A stretch of 13,606 nt of DNA from JAJXWB01 sp036796555 (GTDB lineage Bacteria > Pseudomonadota > Alphaproteobacteria > Rhizobiales > Beijerinckiaceae). The stretch is taken from the NCBI GenBank assembly GCA_036796555.1, contig DAIRCS010000096.1:1-13606 (forward strand). Reading direction: 5' to 3'. Both the position numbers and the translations under genes were made by a program. Positions 6,189-12,825 of this stretch are shown piece after piece. Under the pieces are notes generated by a model. It ran no database searches and was not told the origin of the DNA. It worked only from the letters and a program-made list of their open reading frames with translations. Numbering within the stretch: position 1 is the stretch's first letter; each line of letters starts with the position of its first letter.

Positions 6189-6713
6189 ATGAATCACGAC
6201 GCCTATTCCGACGCCTATATCCGCTCGATCCTGCGCACGACGAAGACCATCGCCATGGTCGGCGCTTCCGCCAACGAGGCGCGGACGTCGTATATCGTGC
6301 TGAAATACCTGATAGGGCGCGGCTATCGCGTGTTTCCGATCAATCCCGGGCTGGCGGGCAAGGATATCCTTGGCCAGAAGGTCTACGGCGCGCTGGCCGA
6401 CCTGCCGGAGCCGGTCGACATGGTCGACGTGTTCCGCAATTCCGAGGCCGCGGGCAAGGTCGTGGACGAGATTCTCGCGCTGCCGTGGCTGCCCAGGACC
6501 ATCTGGATGCAGCTTTCCGTCCGCAACGACGAAGCCGCCGCGCGCGCCGAAGCGAGGGGCGTGCAGGTCGTGATGAACCGCTGTCCCAAGATCGAATGGG
6601 GCCGGCTGTCGGGCGAAATCTCCTGGGGCGGCATCAACTCGCGCATCCTGTCGGCGAAAAAGCCGTCGATGATGGCGGGCTTCCAGAAACTTTCGGTCGA
6701 CAGCGACGGATGA
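6189..6713 (+). CDS. CoA-binding protein (YccU-like Rossmann fold)
   Basis: A 174-aa protein of the small stand-alone CoA-binding family. The nucleotide-binding loop AMVGASANEARTSY (residues 22-35) follows the first strand. The family signatures VFPINPGLAGKDILGQKVY and LPEPVDMVDVFR follow in order, as does the late VVMNRCPKIEW. These proteins resemble the CoA-binding domain of succinyl-CoA synthetase alpha chains but have no partner domain; their cellular role is not well established. The N-terminus MNHDAYSDAYIR is what I expect for Rhizobiales homologues, so the ATG at 6189 is kept although the Shine-Dalgarno is weak. The MFS gene follows after 28 bp, so the two may share a transcript. Confidence 0.92.
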   Translation: MNHDAYSDAYIRSILRTTKTIAMVGASANEARTSYIVLKYLIGRGYRVFPINPGLAGKDILGQKVYGALADLPEPVDMVDVFRNSEAAGKVVDEILALPWLPRTIWMQLSVRNDEAAARAEARGVQVVMNRCPKIEWGRLSGEISWGGINSRILSAKKPSMMAGFQKLSVDSDG

Positions 6714-6741
6714 GCCGGGACGCCGGAGCGGAGATCGGCCC

Positions 6742-7935
6742 GTGAGCGACGAACATTCGCGCGCCTATCGCGGCTGGCGCATGGTCGCGGTCTGTTTCGT
6801 CGTCGCCACGCTCGCCTGGGGCTTCGGCTTCTACGGACAGGGGATCTATCTCGCGCATCTCCTGAAGCTGCGCGGCTGGTCGCTGTCGCTGGTGTCGACC
6901 GCGATCACCGGCTTCTATTTCGTCAGCGCGCTCATGGTCGCCTTCGTCGCCGACTGGATCGGCCGTGTCGGCGCGCCGCGCGTGGTCGCGGGCGGCATGG
7001 TGGCGACCGGAGCCGCCGCCGCGGCGCTGGGCTTCGTGCGCGAGCCCTGGCAGCTCTACGCGGTCTATCTCCTGATGTCGGTCGGCTGGGCCTCCACTAG
7101 CCTGGCCGCCATCACGACCATTCTGGGCATGTGGTTTTCCGCCCGGCGCGGGCTCGCCGTCTCGCTGGCGCTGACGGGCGCGAGCGCCGGCGGCATTCTG
7201 GTCGTTCCCGCCTTGCAGGCCCTGATCGCGGCGCAGGGGTTTCCCGCCGCCATGCTGGTCGCCGGCGCCCTCCTCGCCTTCGTCGGCGCGCCGCTGGCGC
7301 TCTGGCTGATCGAATCGCCCGCGGCGCCCGCCGCCGGGGCCGGGCCGCGTCCCGCGGCGCAGGGCAAGGCGGCGCTGCTGCGCGCCTTCCGCTTCTGGTC
7401 GATCGCGGCTCCCTTCGCCGTCGTGTGGGTGACGCAGACGGCGTTTCTCACGCACGAGGTCAACATCTTCACGCCGCTTCTCGGCGCGAGCGGGGCGGCG
7501 GCGGCCGTGGCGGCCACGACCTTCGCGGCGGTCGCCGGCCGGCTCATGCTCGGCGCGGTCGTCGACCGGCTGGACAAGCGGCTGGCGACGGCGATCTCGG
7601 TCACGAGTCAGGCGGCGGCGCTGGCGGCGCTGGCGATCTGGCCGCAACCGGCGGTCTTCTGGGCGGCGGCCGTGGTCTACGGCCTGTCGGTCGGCAATGT
7701 CATCACGCTGCCGGCGCTCATCGTGCAGCAGGAATTCGAGCCGCATGCTTTCGGCGCGGTCGTCGCGCTGCTGACCTCCGTCACCCAGATGTTCGGCGCC
7801 TTCGGCCCGGCCCTTCTCGGCCTGAGCCGCGATCTCGCCGGCGGCTACGACGCGCCGCTGGTCTGTTGCGCTTTGCTCAACGTCGGCGCGGGCGCCGCCT
7901 TCGTCCTGCTGCGGCCGTGGCGCACGGCGTCATGA
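6742..7935 (+). CDS. Major facilitator superfamily transporter
   Basis: A 397-aa integral inner-membrane protein with about 12 predicted helices in two halves. The halves are separated by a short cytoplasmic loop rich in Ala and Pro (residues about 193-210, SPAAPAAGAGPRPAAQGK). The start RGWRMVAVCFVVATLAWGF and the loop segment ADWIGRVGAPR between helices two and three fit the MFS A-motif position. The overall look is of the monocarboxylate/oxalate-type branch, but the substrate cannot be assigned. The start is a GTG at 6742 with GGAG 8 nt upstream; no better ATG exists nearby. It lies 28 bp after the CoA-binding gene and 52 bp before rnd, all on the same strand. Confidence 0.9.
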   Translation: MSDEHSRAYRGWRMVAVCFVVATLAWGFGFYGQGIYLAHLLKLRGWSLSLVSTAITGFYFVSALMVAFVADWIGRVGAPRVVAGGMVATGAAAAALGFVREPWQLYAVYLLMSVGWASTSLAAITTILGMWFSARRGLAVSLALTGASAGGILVVPALQALIAAQGFPAAMLVAGALLAFVGAPLALWLIESPAAPAAGAGPRPAAQGKAALLRAFRFWSIAAPFAVVWVTQTAFLTHEVNIFTPLLGASGAAAAVAATTFAAVAGRLMLGAVVDRLDKRLATAISVTSQAAALAALAIWPQPAVFWAAAVVYGLSVGNVITLPALIVQQEFEPHAFGAVVALLTSVTQMFGAFGPALLGLSRDLAGGYDAPLVCCALLNVGAGAAFVLLRPWRTAS

Positions 7936-7987
7936 ATTTGCAGCAAACGTCTCGCATCGCGCGATTCTTTCGGTTATGGAGCGCGCC

Positions 7988-9148
7988 ATGACCCTGATCG
8001 CCGACACCGGCGCGCTGGCCGAGGTCTGCAGCCGGCTCGCGCGCCATCCCTTCGTCACCGTCGACACCGAGTTTCTGCGCGAAACGACCTTCTGGCCGAA
8101 AGTCTGCGTCATCCAGATCGCCTCGCCCGAGGAGGCCGTCGCCATCGACGCGTTGGCCGAGGGCCTCGATCTCGCGCCTTTCTTCGCGCTGATGGCCAAC
8201 CCCGATGTCGTGAAGGTCTTCCACGCCGCGCGGCAGGACATCGAGATCATGTGGCATCTGGCGCGGCTGGTGCCGGCGCCCCTGTTCGACACGCAGGTCG
8301 CGGCCATGGTCTGCGGCTATGGCGACCAGATCTCCTACGGCGATCTGGTGCAGCAGGTGTGCCGCGTCGGCCTCGACAAGTCCTCGCGCTTCACCGACTG
8401 GTCGCGCCGGCCGCTGTCCGACGCGCAGATCGACTATGCGATCGCCGACGTCACATGGCTGCGCGACATCTACCGTCACCTGCGCTCGCGCCTCGAAAAG
8501 TCCGGCCGCATCGACTGGCTCGCCGACGAGATGGGCACGCTGACCTCGCCGGCGACCTACGAGCAGAAGCCCGAAAACGCGTGGGAGCGCCTGAAGGGCC
8601 GCGCGCGAAAACCGCGCGATCTGGCCGTGCTGATGGAGGTCGCCGCCTGGCGCGAGCATGAGGCGCAGACGCGCGACGTGCCGCGCTCGCGCGTGCTGAA
8701 GGACGACGTGCTGGTCGAGGTCGCCCTGGCCGCGCCGCGCGACGCCGCCGCGCTCGGCAACCTGCGCGCCTTTCCGCGCGGCATGGAGCGATCCAAGGGC
8801 GGCGCGGAGATTCTGGCGGCTGTCGAGCGCGGCCTTGCGCGCGACGTGGCGGACCTGCCCCGGATCGAGCGCGACCGCCGCCCGCAGCGCGACAGCGCCA
8901 CGGTGGAACTCCTGAAGGTGCTGCTGCGGCAGGTCGCCGAGAAGCACGGCGTCGCGCCCAAGATGATCGCCAATGTCGAGGACCTCGAGGCGATCGCGGC
9001 TTCGGACACGGCGGATGTGGCGGCGCTCCAGGGCTGGCGGCGCGAGCTGTTCGGCGCGAAGGCGCTGCTGCTCAAGCGCGGACGCCTGGCGCTGACGGTC
9101 GAGAAGTCGAAGGTGGTCACGCTGGAGTGGCGGGACGTCGAGGGCTGA
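7988..9148 (+). CDS. rnd: Ribonuclease D
   Basis: A 386-aa 3'-5' exoribonuclease that trims the 3' ends of tRNA precursors and other small RNAs in the cytoplasm. The DEDD-Y exonuclease domain is complete: Asp26 and Glu28 in VDTEFLRE, Asp84 in HAARQDIEI, Tyr150 and Asp154 in DYAIADV. An HRDC-like helical domain follows (about residues 205-285, beginning WERLKGR and including AWREHEAQTRDVPRSRVLKDD), then a C-terminal helical region. The ATG at 7988 is preferred over one 12 bp upstream, because GGAG lies 6 nt before it and the protein then begins MTLI as in relatives. In many alphaproteobacteria I recall rnd next to ppx; here they are separated and on opposite strands. Confidence 0.95.
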   Translation: MTLIADTGALAEVCSRLARHPFVTVDTEFLRETTFWPKVCVIQIASPEEAVAIDALAEGLDLAPFFALMANPDVVKVFHAARQDIEIMWHLARLVPAPLFDTQVAAMVCGYGDQISYGDLVQQVCRVGLDKSSRFTDWSRRPLSDAQIDYAIADVTWLRDIYRHLRSRLEKSGRIDWLADEMGTLTSPATYEQKPENAWERLKGRARKPRDLAVLMEVAAWREHEAQTRDVPRSRVLKDDVLVEVALAAPRDAAALGNLRAFPRGMERSKGGAEILAAVERGLARDVADLPRIERDRRPQRDSATVELLKVLLRQVAEKHGVAPKMIANVEDLEAIAASDTADVAALQGWRRELFGAKALLLKRGRLALTVEKSKVVTLEWRDVEG

Positions 9149-9161
9149 GGGTCGCGCCCCG

Positions 9162-9261
9162 GCCATCCTTCGAGACGCGCCTTTCAGGCGCTCGTCAAAG
9201 TCTGGCCCGTAACTCGAATCCTCATCCTGAGGAGCGCCGCAGGCGCGTCTCGAAGGATGGC
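9162..9261. repeat. Palindromic intergenic repeat, Rhizobiales type
   Basis: Perfect 21-bp arms at 9162-9182 and 9241-9261 (CCTTCGAGACGCGCC within the left arm) enclose 58 bp. Inside, GGCGCTC (9187-9193) pairs with GAGCGCC (9232-9238), and CCTCA-TCC-TGAGG (9220-9232) forms a further small hairpin. The outer arm and the TCATCCTGAGGAGC core match a dispersed intergenic repeat I remember from Bradyrhizobium-like genomes. It starts 13 bp after the rnd stop. Confidence 0.85.
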
Positions 9262-9284
9262 AAACCTAGCGATTTTCGCCACTG

Positions 9285-9361
9285 CCGCCCTTCGAGACGC
9301 CGCGGAGTTTATCCTTGCGCCGGCCAGAGGCCGGACGCGAGGGCGGCGCCTCAGGACGAGG
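9285..9361. repeat. Degenerate second copy of the intergenic repeat
   Basis: This stretch shares the 12-mer CCTTCGAGACGC (9289-9300) with the neighbouring element, and CCTCAGGACGAGG (9349-9361) differs at one base from that element's hairpin core. It also contains CCGGCC-AGA-GGCCGG (9320-9334) and the pair GCCGCCC / GGGCGGC. The 314-bp gap between rnd and the Fur-family gene holds these two elements and no gene that I can support. Confidence 0.6.
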
Positions 9362-9462
9362 TTCCCGAATTTCGAGTCAGTCTCTCAGGGCGAGGGTCGG
9401 GGCATGCGCCAGACCTTCGGGATGAAGGCGTCCCGATGCGGCTATCCGCCCGGCGGTCCGGC

Positions 9463-9921
9463 TCAGTCGTGCTCGGAGGCGCCGACAGACGCGCCGTCTT
9501 TCGGCGCGAGGCGGATGACCACGTCCACGCCGACGATCTCCGTGCCGTCGGGCGCGGGAACGTTCATCAGCGGGATGTATTGCTCGGGAATGTCGAAAAG
9601 CTCGTCGCGGTCTTCCAGATAGAAATGGAAGTGCGGGCCGATCTTGGTGTCATACCAGGTCTTGGCGCCGTAGAGCGCGATCTCGCGGACGAGGCCGTGC
9701 GCGGCGAAGTCGCGCAGCGCGTTGTAGATCGTCGCCAGCGACGGCGGGTAGCGCTGCTCGCGCGCTTCCGCGAACAGGGTTTCGGCGGTCAGATGCCGGT
9801 CGCCCTTGGCGAACAGGAGCTCGGCGATCTGGACGCGCTGGCGGGTCGGGCGGAGGCCCTGATCCCTCAGCGTGGCGCAGAAGCTGGACTTCCGCCAATG
9901 TGTGGCTGCGTTCGCCGACAT
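9463..9921 (-). CDS. irr: Fur-superfamily regulator, Irr-like
   Basis: A 152-aa regulator with the winged-helix DNA-binding domain first (LRPTRQRVQIAELLFAKGDRH; LATIYNALRDFAAHGLV) and a dimerisation domain after it. The metal/heme-region motif HFHFYLEDRDELFDI closely parallels the HHHYYLENSHELVDI type of Irr. There is no CxxC pair, as expected for Irr and unlike Fur or Zur. Irr controls heme synthesis and iron homeostasis in Rhizobiales, acting when heme is scarce. The N-terminal Cys-Pro heme regulatory motif of Bradyrhizobium Irr is absent (only SSFCATL). The ATG at 9921 has AGGA about 11 nt upstream. It lies downstream of the nitronate monooxygenase gene on the same strand, with 192 bp between, so it probably has its own promoter. 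PerR- or Mur-like function is less likely. Confidence 0.85.
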   Translation of the reverse strand: MSANAATHWRKSSFCATLRDQGLRPTRQRVQIAELLFAKGDRHLTAETLFAEAREQRYPPSLATIYNALRDFAAHGLVREIALYGAKTWYDTKIGPHFHFYLEDRDELFDIPEQYIPLMNVPAPDGTEIVGVDVVIRLAPKDGASVGASEHD

Positions 9922-9957
9922 GGTCTGTTTCGTCCTTTCGCGCCGCGCGCGGTCCGA

Positions 9958-9963
9958 ATTATA
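9958..9963 (-). promoter_or_regulatory. Possible -10 element of the Irr-like gene
   Basis: On the minus strand a perfect TATAAT lies 36 bp upstream of the ATG at 9921. No good -35 hexamer is seen 16-18 bp further upstream, so this is only a partial promoter call. Confidence 0.4.
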
Positions 9964-10021
9964 GTTCCGTATCTTGCTCTTCGCCTAATGCAAAGACTGT
10001 GCGCAAGTGCCAGAGCCTAAT

Positions 10022-10038
10022 TTTAGAAGCGTTTGAAA
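10022..10038. promoter_or_regulatory. Possible Irr/iron-control element
   Basis: TTTAGAA and TTTGAAA are separated by 3 bp. The left half equals the half-site I recall for the rhizobial iron control element, and the right half is an imperfect mirror (5 of 7). A neighbouring GAAA-GCG-TTTC (10035-10045) overlaps it. The site lies about 100 bp upstream of the Irr-like gene, in an AT-richer stretch. Confidence 0.3.
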
Positions 10039-10113
10039 GCGTTTCCCGACTAATGTCGCCCCTGGTCCCCGCGATTTCAATCCATTGGCCACGGCCGCGT
10101 CCGTTATGGACAA

Positions 10114-11178
10114 TCAGCCGCATGTCCGTTTTGCGACAGACGCGACGACGGCCTGCGTCTCGTTCCAGACGCGGCGGGGGAAGGCGCCCGCGTCCTCCTC
10201 GCGCGCGAGAGGGCCGGGTTCGCCGGGCCCGAGCGGGGGAAACTCGCCCGAACCCAGTTTTTCGGCGTGCGCGCGCAGCGGCGTGATCGCGCCGGTGGCG
10301 AGCGGAAAGGCGGGCGCAGCGGCGTTCATCGGCCCCTGCTCACGCAGGTAACGGTTGAGATGGCCGCGCGCCGGGCGGCCGGTGAAGAGGTTGGTGAGCC
10401 GGGTCGTGTCGTCCCGTCCGGCCTTGAGACCGGCGCGGTGGACGGCCGAGGTCGAGGCCTGGGGCGAGAGCAGATAGGCTGTGCCGATCTGCGCGGCCGA
10501 GGCGCCGAGCATGAGCGCCGCCGCCATGCCGCGCCCGTCCGCGATCCCGCCGGCGGCGACGACCGGAACCTTCACCGCGTCCACCACCTGCGGCAGCAGC
10601 GCCATCAGGCCCGGCTGCGCGTCGATGTCGTCGGTCAGGAACATGCCGCGATGGCCGCCCGCCTCGCGCCCCTGCGCGATGACCGCATCCACCCCGCGGG
10701 CGTCCAGCCAGCGGGCTTCCTCGACCGTCGTAGCCGAAGACCAGACCTGCGCGCCCGTCGCCTTCACGCGGGCCAGCAGGCCCGGCTCGGGCAGGCCGAA
10801 ATGAAAACTGACGACCGGCGGGCGCACGTCCTCGATCACCGCGCACATGGACTCGTCGAAGGGCGCCCTGCCCGGCCCCTTGGCCGCTTCGGCCGGGTCG
10901 AGGCCGAATTCCCTGTAATAGGGCGCAAGGCGCTCGATCCACGCGGCCTCGCGCGCGGAATCGGGCGCCGGCGGCGTGTGGGCGAAGAAATTGACGTTGA
11001 ACGGCGCCTTGGTCGCCGCGCGGACTTCTCCGATTTGCGCGCGAAGAACGTCCGGCGTCAGCATGGCGCAGGGAATGGAGCCGAGGCCGCCCGCTTCGCA
11101 CACGGCGATGCAGAGTTTTGGCCCCTGCGAGCCCGCCATGGGCGCCTGGACGATGGGGCGTTCGGTCAGCGTCCACAT
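10114..11178 (-). CDS. Nitronate monooxygenase (2-nitropropane dioxygenase family)
   Basis: A 354-aa FMN-dependent TIM-barrel enzyme that oxidises alkyl nitronates to carbonyl compounds and nitrite. Visible family features are IVQAPMAG near the N-terminus, FNVNFF, VVSFHFGLP, the catalytic-His motif EAGGHRG (His176) and the FMN-phosphate region VVAAGGIADGRGMAAAL with LGASAAQIGTAYL. The start at 11178 is supported by GGAGG 8 nt upstream. An upstream in-frame start at 11283 should not be used: it would translate REP-like repeats into low-complexity peptide (SLKARGP twice). It follows ppx on the same strand, separated only by those repeats. Propionate 3-nitronate detoxification is a typical role for such enzymes; the substrate here is not known. 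Confidence 0.93.
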   Translation of the reverse strand: MWTLTERPIVQAPMAGSQGPKLCIAVCEAGGLGSIPCAMLTPDVLRAQIGEVRAATKAPFNVNFFAHTPPAPDSAREAAWIERLAPYYREFGLDPAEAAKGPGRAPFDESMCAVIEDVRPPVVSFHFGLPEPGLLARVKATGAQVWSSATTVEEARWLDARGVDAVIAQGREAGGHRGMFLTDDIDAQPGLMALLPQVVDAVKVPVVAAGGIADGRGMAAALMLGASAAQIGTAYLLSPQASTSAVHRAGLKAGRDDTTRLTNLFTGRPARGHLNRYLREQGPMNAAAPAFPLATGAITPLRAHAEKLGSGEFPPLGPGEPGPLAREEDAGAFPRRVWNETQAVVASVAKRTCG

Positions 11179-11191
11179 TTCGATTTCCTCC

Positions 11192-11281
11192 GGACCGCGA
11201 GCCTTCAGGCTCGCTTTTTTTTGGGGACCGCGAGCCTTCAGGCTCGCCTTGCTCTCGTGCGAGCCTGAAGGCTCGCGGTCC
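11192..11281. repeat. REP-like cluster (three 23-bp units)
   Basis: Two direct copies (11192-11214 and 11225-11247) and one inverted copy (11259-11281) of the same unit seen at 5221-5285; all three are identical to it. The spacers are 10 bp (T8 then GG) and 11 bp. The cluster fills the gap between the stop of ppx (2 bp away) and the Shine-Dalgarno sequence of the nitronate monooxygenase gene, which it touches. The T8 run after the first copy would make a terminator-like hairpin only for plus-strand transcripts, where no gene is present. Confidence 0.95.
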
Positions 11282-11283
11282 AA

Positions 11284-12801
11284 TCAACCCACGACCACGA
11301 CCTTCGGCTCGCGGCCGATCAGCCTGCCCAGCGCCTTCATGCGATTGGCGATACGTTCGCCGGCCAGCGCAGCGAATTCGGGCGGCAGCTCCAGCACCAG
11401 TTCCTTCTTGCGCACGCGCAGCGGCGTCTTCGGCAGCACGCCGGGCATGGCCGCGGACAGAATATAGGCGACCCGCATGGCCGCGCCCAGAATGCGCGCG
11501 CGATCCAGAAGCCGGGCGGTGACGAGCGCCCGGATCATCGGGCTGACCGCCTCGTTGAGGCCGAGATGGCGCGTGGCGATGGCGAGCGCGATGAAGGCGC
11601 GGCCGGGATGGTCGACGCCGACGAAGGAGGCGTTGGCGACGATGTCGAAGGCCTGCTCGCCGCGATAATCGGGATGGGCGCGCCAGGCGATGTCGGACAG
11701 GAGGCAGGCCGCGCGGCGCAGGCGCCTGTTGTAGTCGCTGTCGGGGAGATCGGCGGAGGCGAAAAAGTCGTCGTACCAGTCGGCCAGTTCGTGGCCGTGC
11801 TGCGGCGCGCGCGAACGCAGCAGGTTGAATTCGGCGGCGGACCACAGCAGCGGATCGAGGCGCTGCTCCTCGGGGCTCAATTGCTCGTAGAGAAGACCCT
11901 CGCGCACGCCGGCCGCCGACATGACGATGGAGCGCGGCTTGCCCCGCTTGATGATCTCGTCGAGAACGATCGCGCCGTAGGCGAGCAAGGGCCGGCGCTG
12001 CGCGGAAATGGCGTCCACGGCGTTGAGCGAATCGATGTCGACGCGCTCCAGCAGCTCCGCGAAATCCTCCGCGTCGCGCGCGGGGATCTCGTAATTGTGC
12101 ATGACGTTCAGCGGATAGGAGCGCTGCAGCATGTGCAGGCGCGCCAACGCGCGCCATGTGCCGCCGACAGCGTAGAAGGTGCGGCCGGGCAGCTTCTTCA
12201 GGGCGTCCGCGTCCGCCAGCGCCTCGCGCGCGATCCTGGCGGCCTGCTTGTGCGACCTGCCCGAGGAATCGAGCAGCGCGAGGCCGCCGAGCGGCAGGGT
12301 CTGGCCCTTGCCGGTGGCGTCGCCGTCCACGCCGATCAGTTCGAGCGAGCCGCCGCCGAGATCGCCGACGACGCCGTCGGGCTGGTGGATCGCCGAGATC
12401 ACGCCCTTGGCCGAAAGCTCGGCCTCGCGCTTGCCGGAAAGGAGCTGGATCGGCGCGCCGATCGCCTGTTCGGCGCGGTCCAGAAAGTCCGGCCCGTTGC
12501 GCGCGTCGCGCGCGGCGGCTGTCGCGACGACCTGAATGTCCCGGACGCCCATGATGCGACAGAGCGTTTCGAACCGTCCGAGCGCGGCGATGGCGCGCTC
12601 CATGGCGTCGTCGTTCAGCACGCCGGTCGTCTGGACGCCGCGGCCGAGGCCGCAAAAAGCCTTTTCGTTGAAGATCGGGGTCGGCGCGCGGGTGCGGCCC
12701 TCGTAGGCGACAAGGCGCACCGAGTTCGAGCCGATGTCGACGATGGCGACGGGCGCGCCCGCGTCGATGCGCCCCTGCGCCTCCGTTTTCGAAATGACCA
12801 T
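11284..12801 (-). CDS. ppx: Exopolyphosphatase, Ppx/GppA family
   Basis: A 505-aa member of the Ppx/GppA phosphatases, which remove terminal phosphates from polyphosphate (and in some cases from pppGpp). The ASKHA-fold signature is present in two parts: AIVDIGSNSVRL (residues 19-30) and GDLGGGSLELIGVDG (about 146-160). SGKREAELSAKGV lies between them, where the family's catalytic Glu is expected. The C-terminal two-thirds contain the helical HD-like region (FNLLRSRAPQHG; LRRAACLLSDIAWRAHPDYRG). The ATG at 12801 is 24 bp after the ppk1 stop, so the two are almost certainly one operon. No strong Shine-Dalgarno sequence is seen. Ppk1 and Ppx together set the cell's polyphosphate level. Confidence 0.94.
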   Translation of the reverse strand: MVISKTEAQGRIDAGAPVAIVDIGSNSVRLVAYEGRTRAPTPIFNEKAFCGLGRGVQTTGVLNDDAMERAIAALGRFETLCRIMGVRDIQVVATAAARDARNGPDFLDRAEQAIGAPIQLLSGKREAELSAKGVISAIHQPDGVVGDLGGGSLELIGVDGDATGKGQTLPLGGLALLDSSGRSHKQAARIAREALADADALKKLPGRTFYAVGGTWRALARLHMLQRSYPLNVMHNYEIPARDAEDFAELLERVDIDSLNAVDAISAQRRPLLAYGAIVLDEIIKRGKPRSIVMSAAGVREGLLYEQLSPEEQRLDPLLWSAAEFNLLRSRAPQHGHELADWYDDFFASADLPDSDYNRRLRRAACLLSDIAWRAHPDYRGEQAFDIVANASFVGVDHPGRAFIALAIATRHLGLNEAVSPMIRALVTARLLDRARILGAAMRVAYILSAAMPGVLPKTPLRVRKKELVLELPPEFAALAGERIANRMKALGRLIGREPKVVVVG

Positions 12802-12825
12802 GGCTTTAAAATACCATTCCTGCCG

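Noticed and set aside
10340..12655. A 771-codon open frame on the minus strand across ppx and nitronate monooxygenase
   Set aside because: It is out of frame with two well-supported genes, is strongly Arg/Ala/Gly-biased and contains no family motif.
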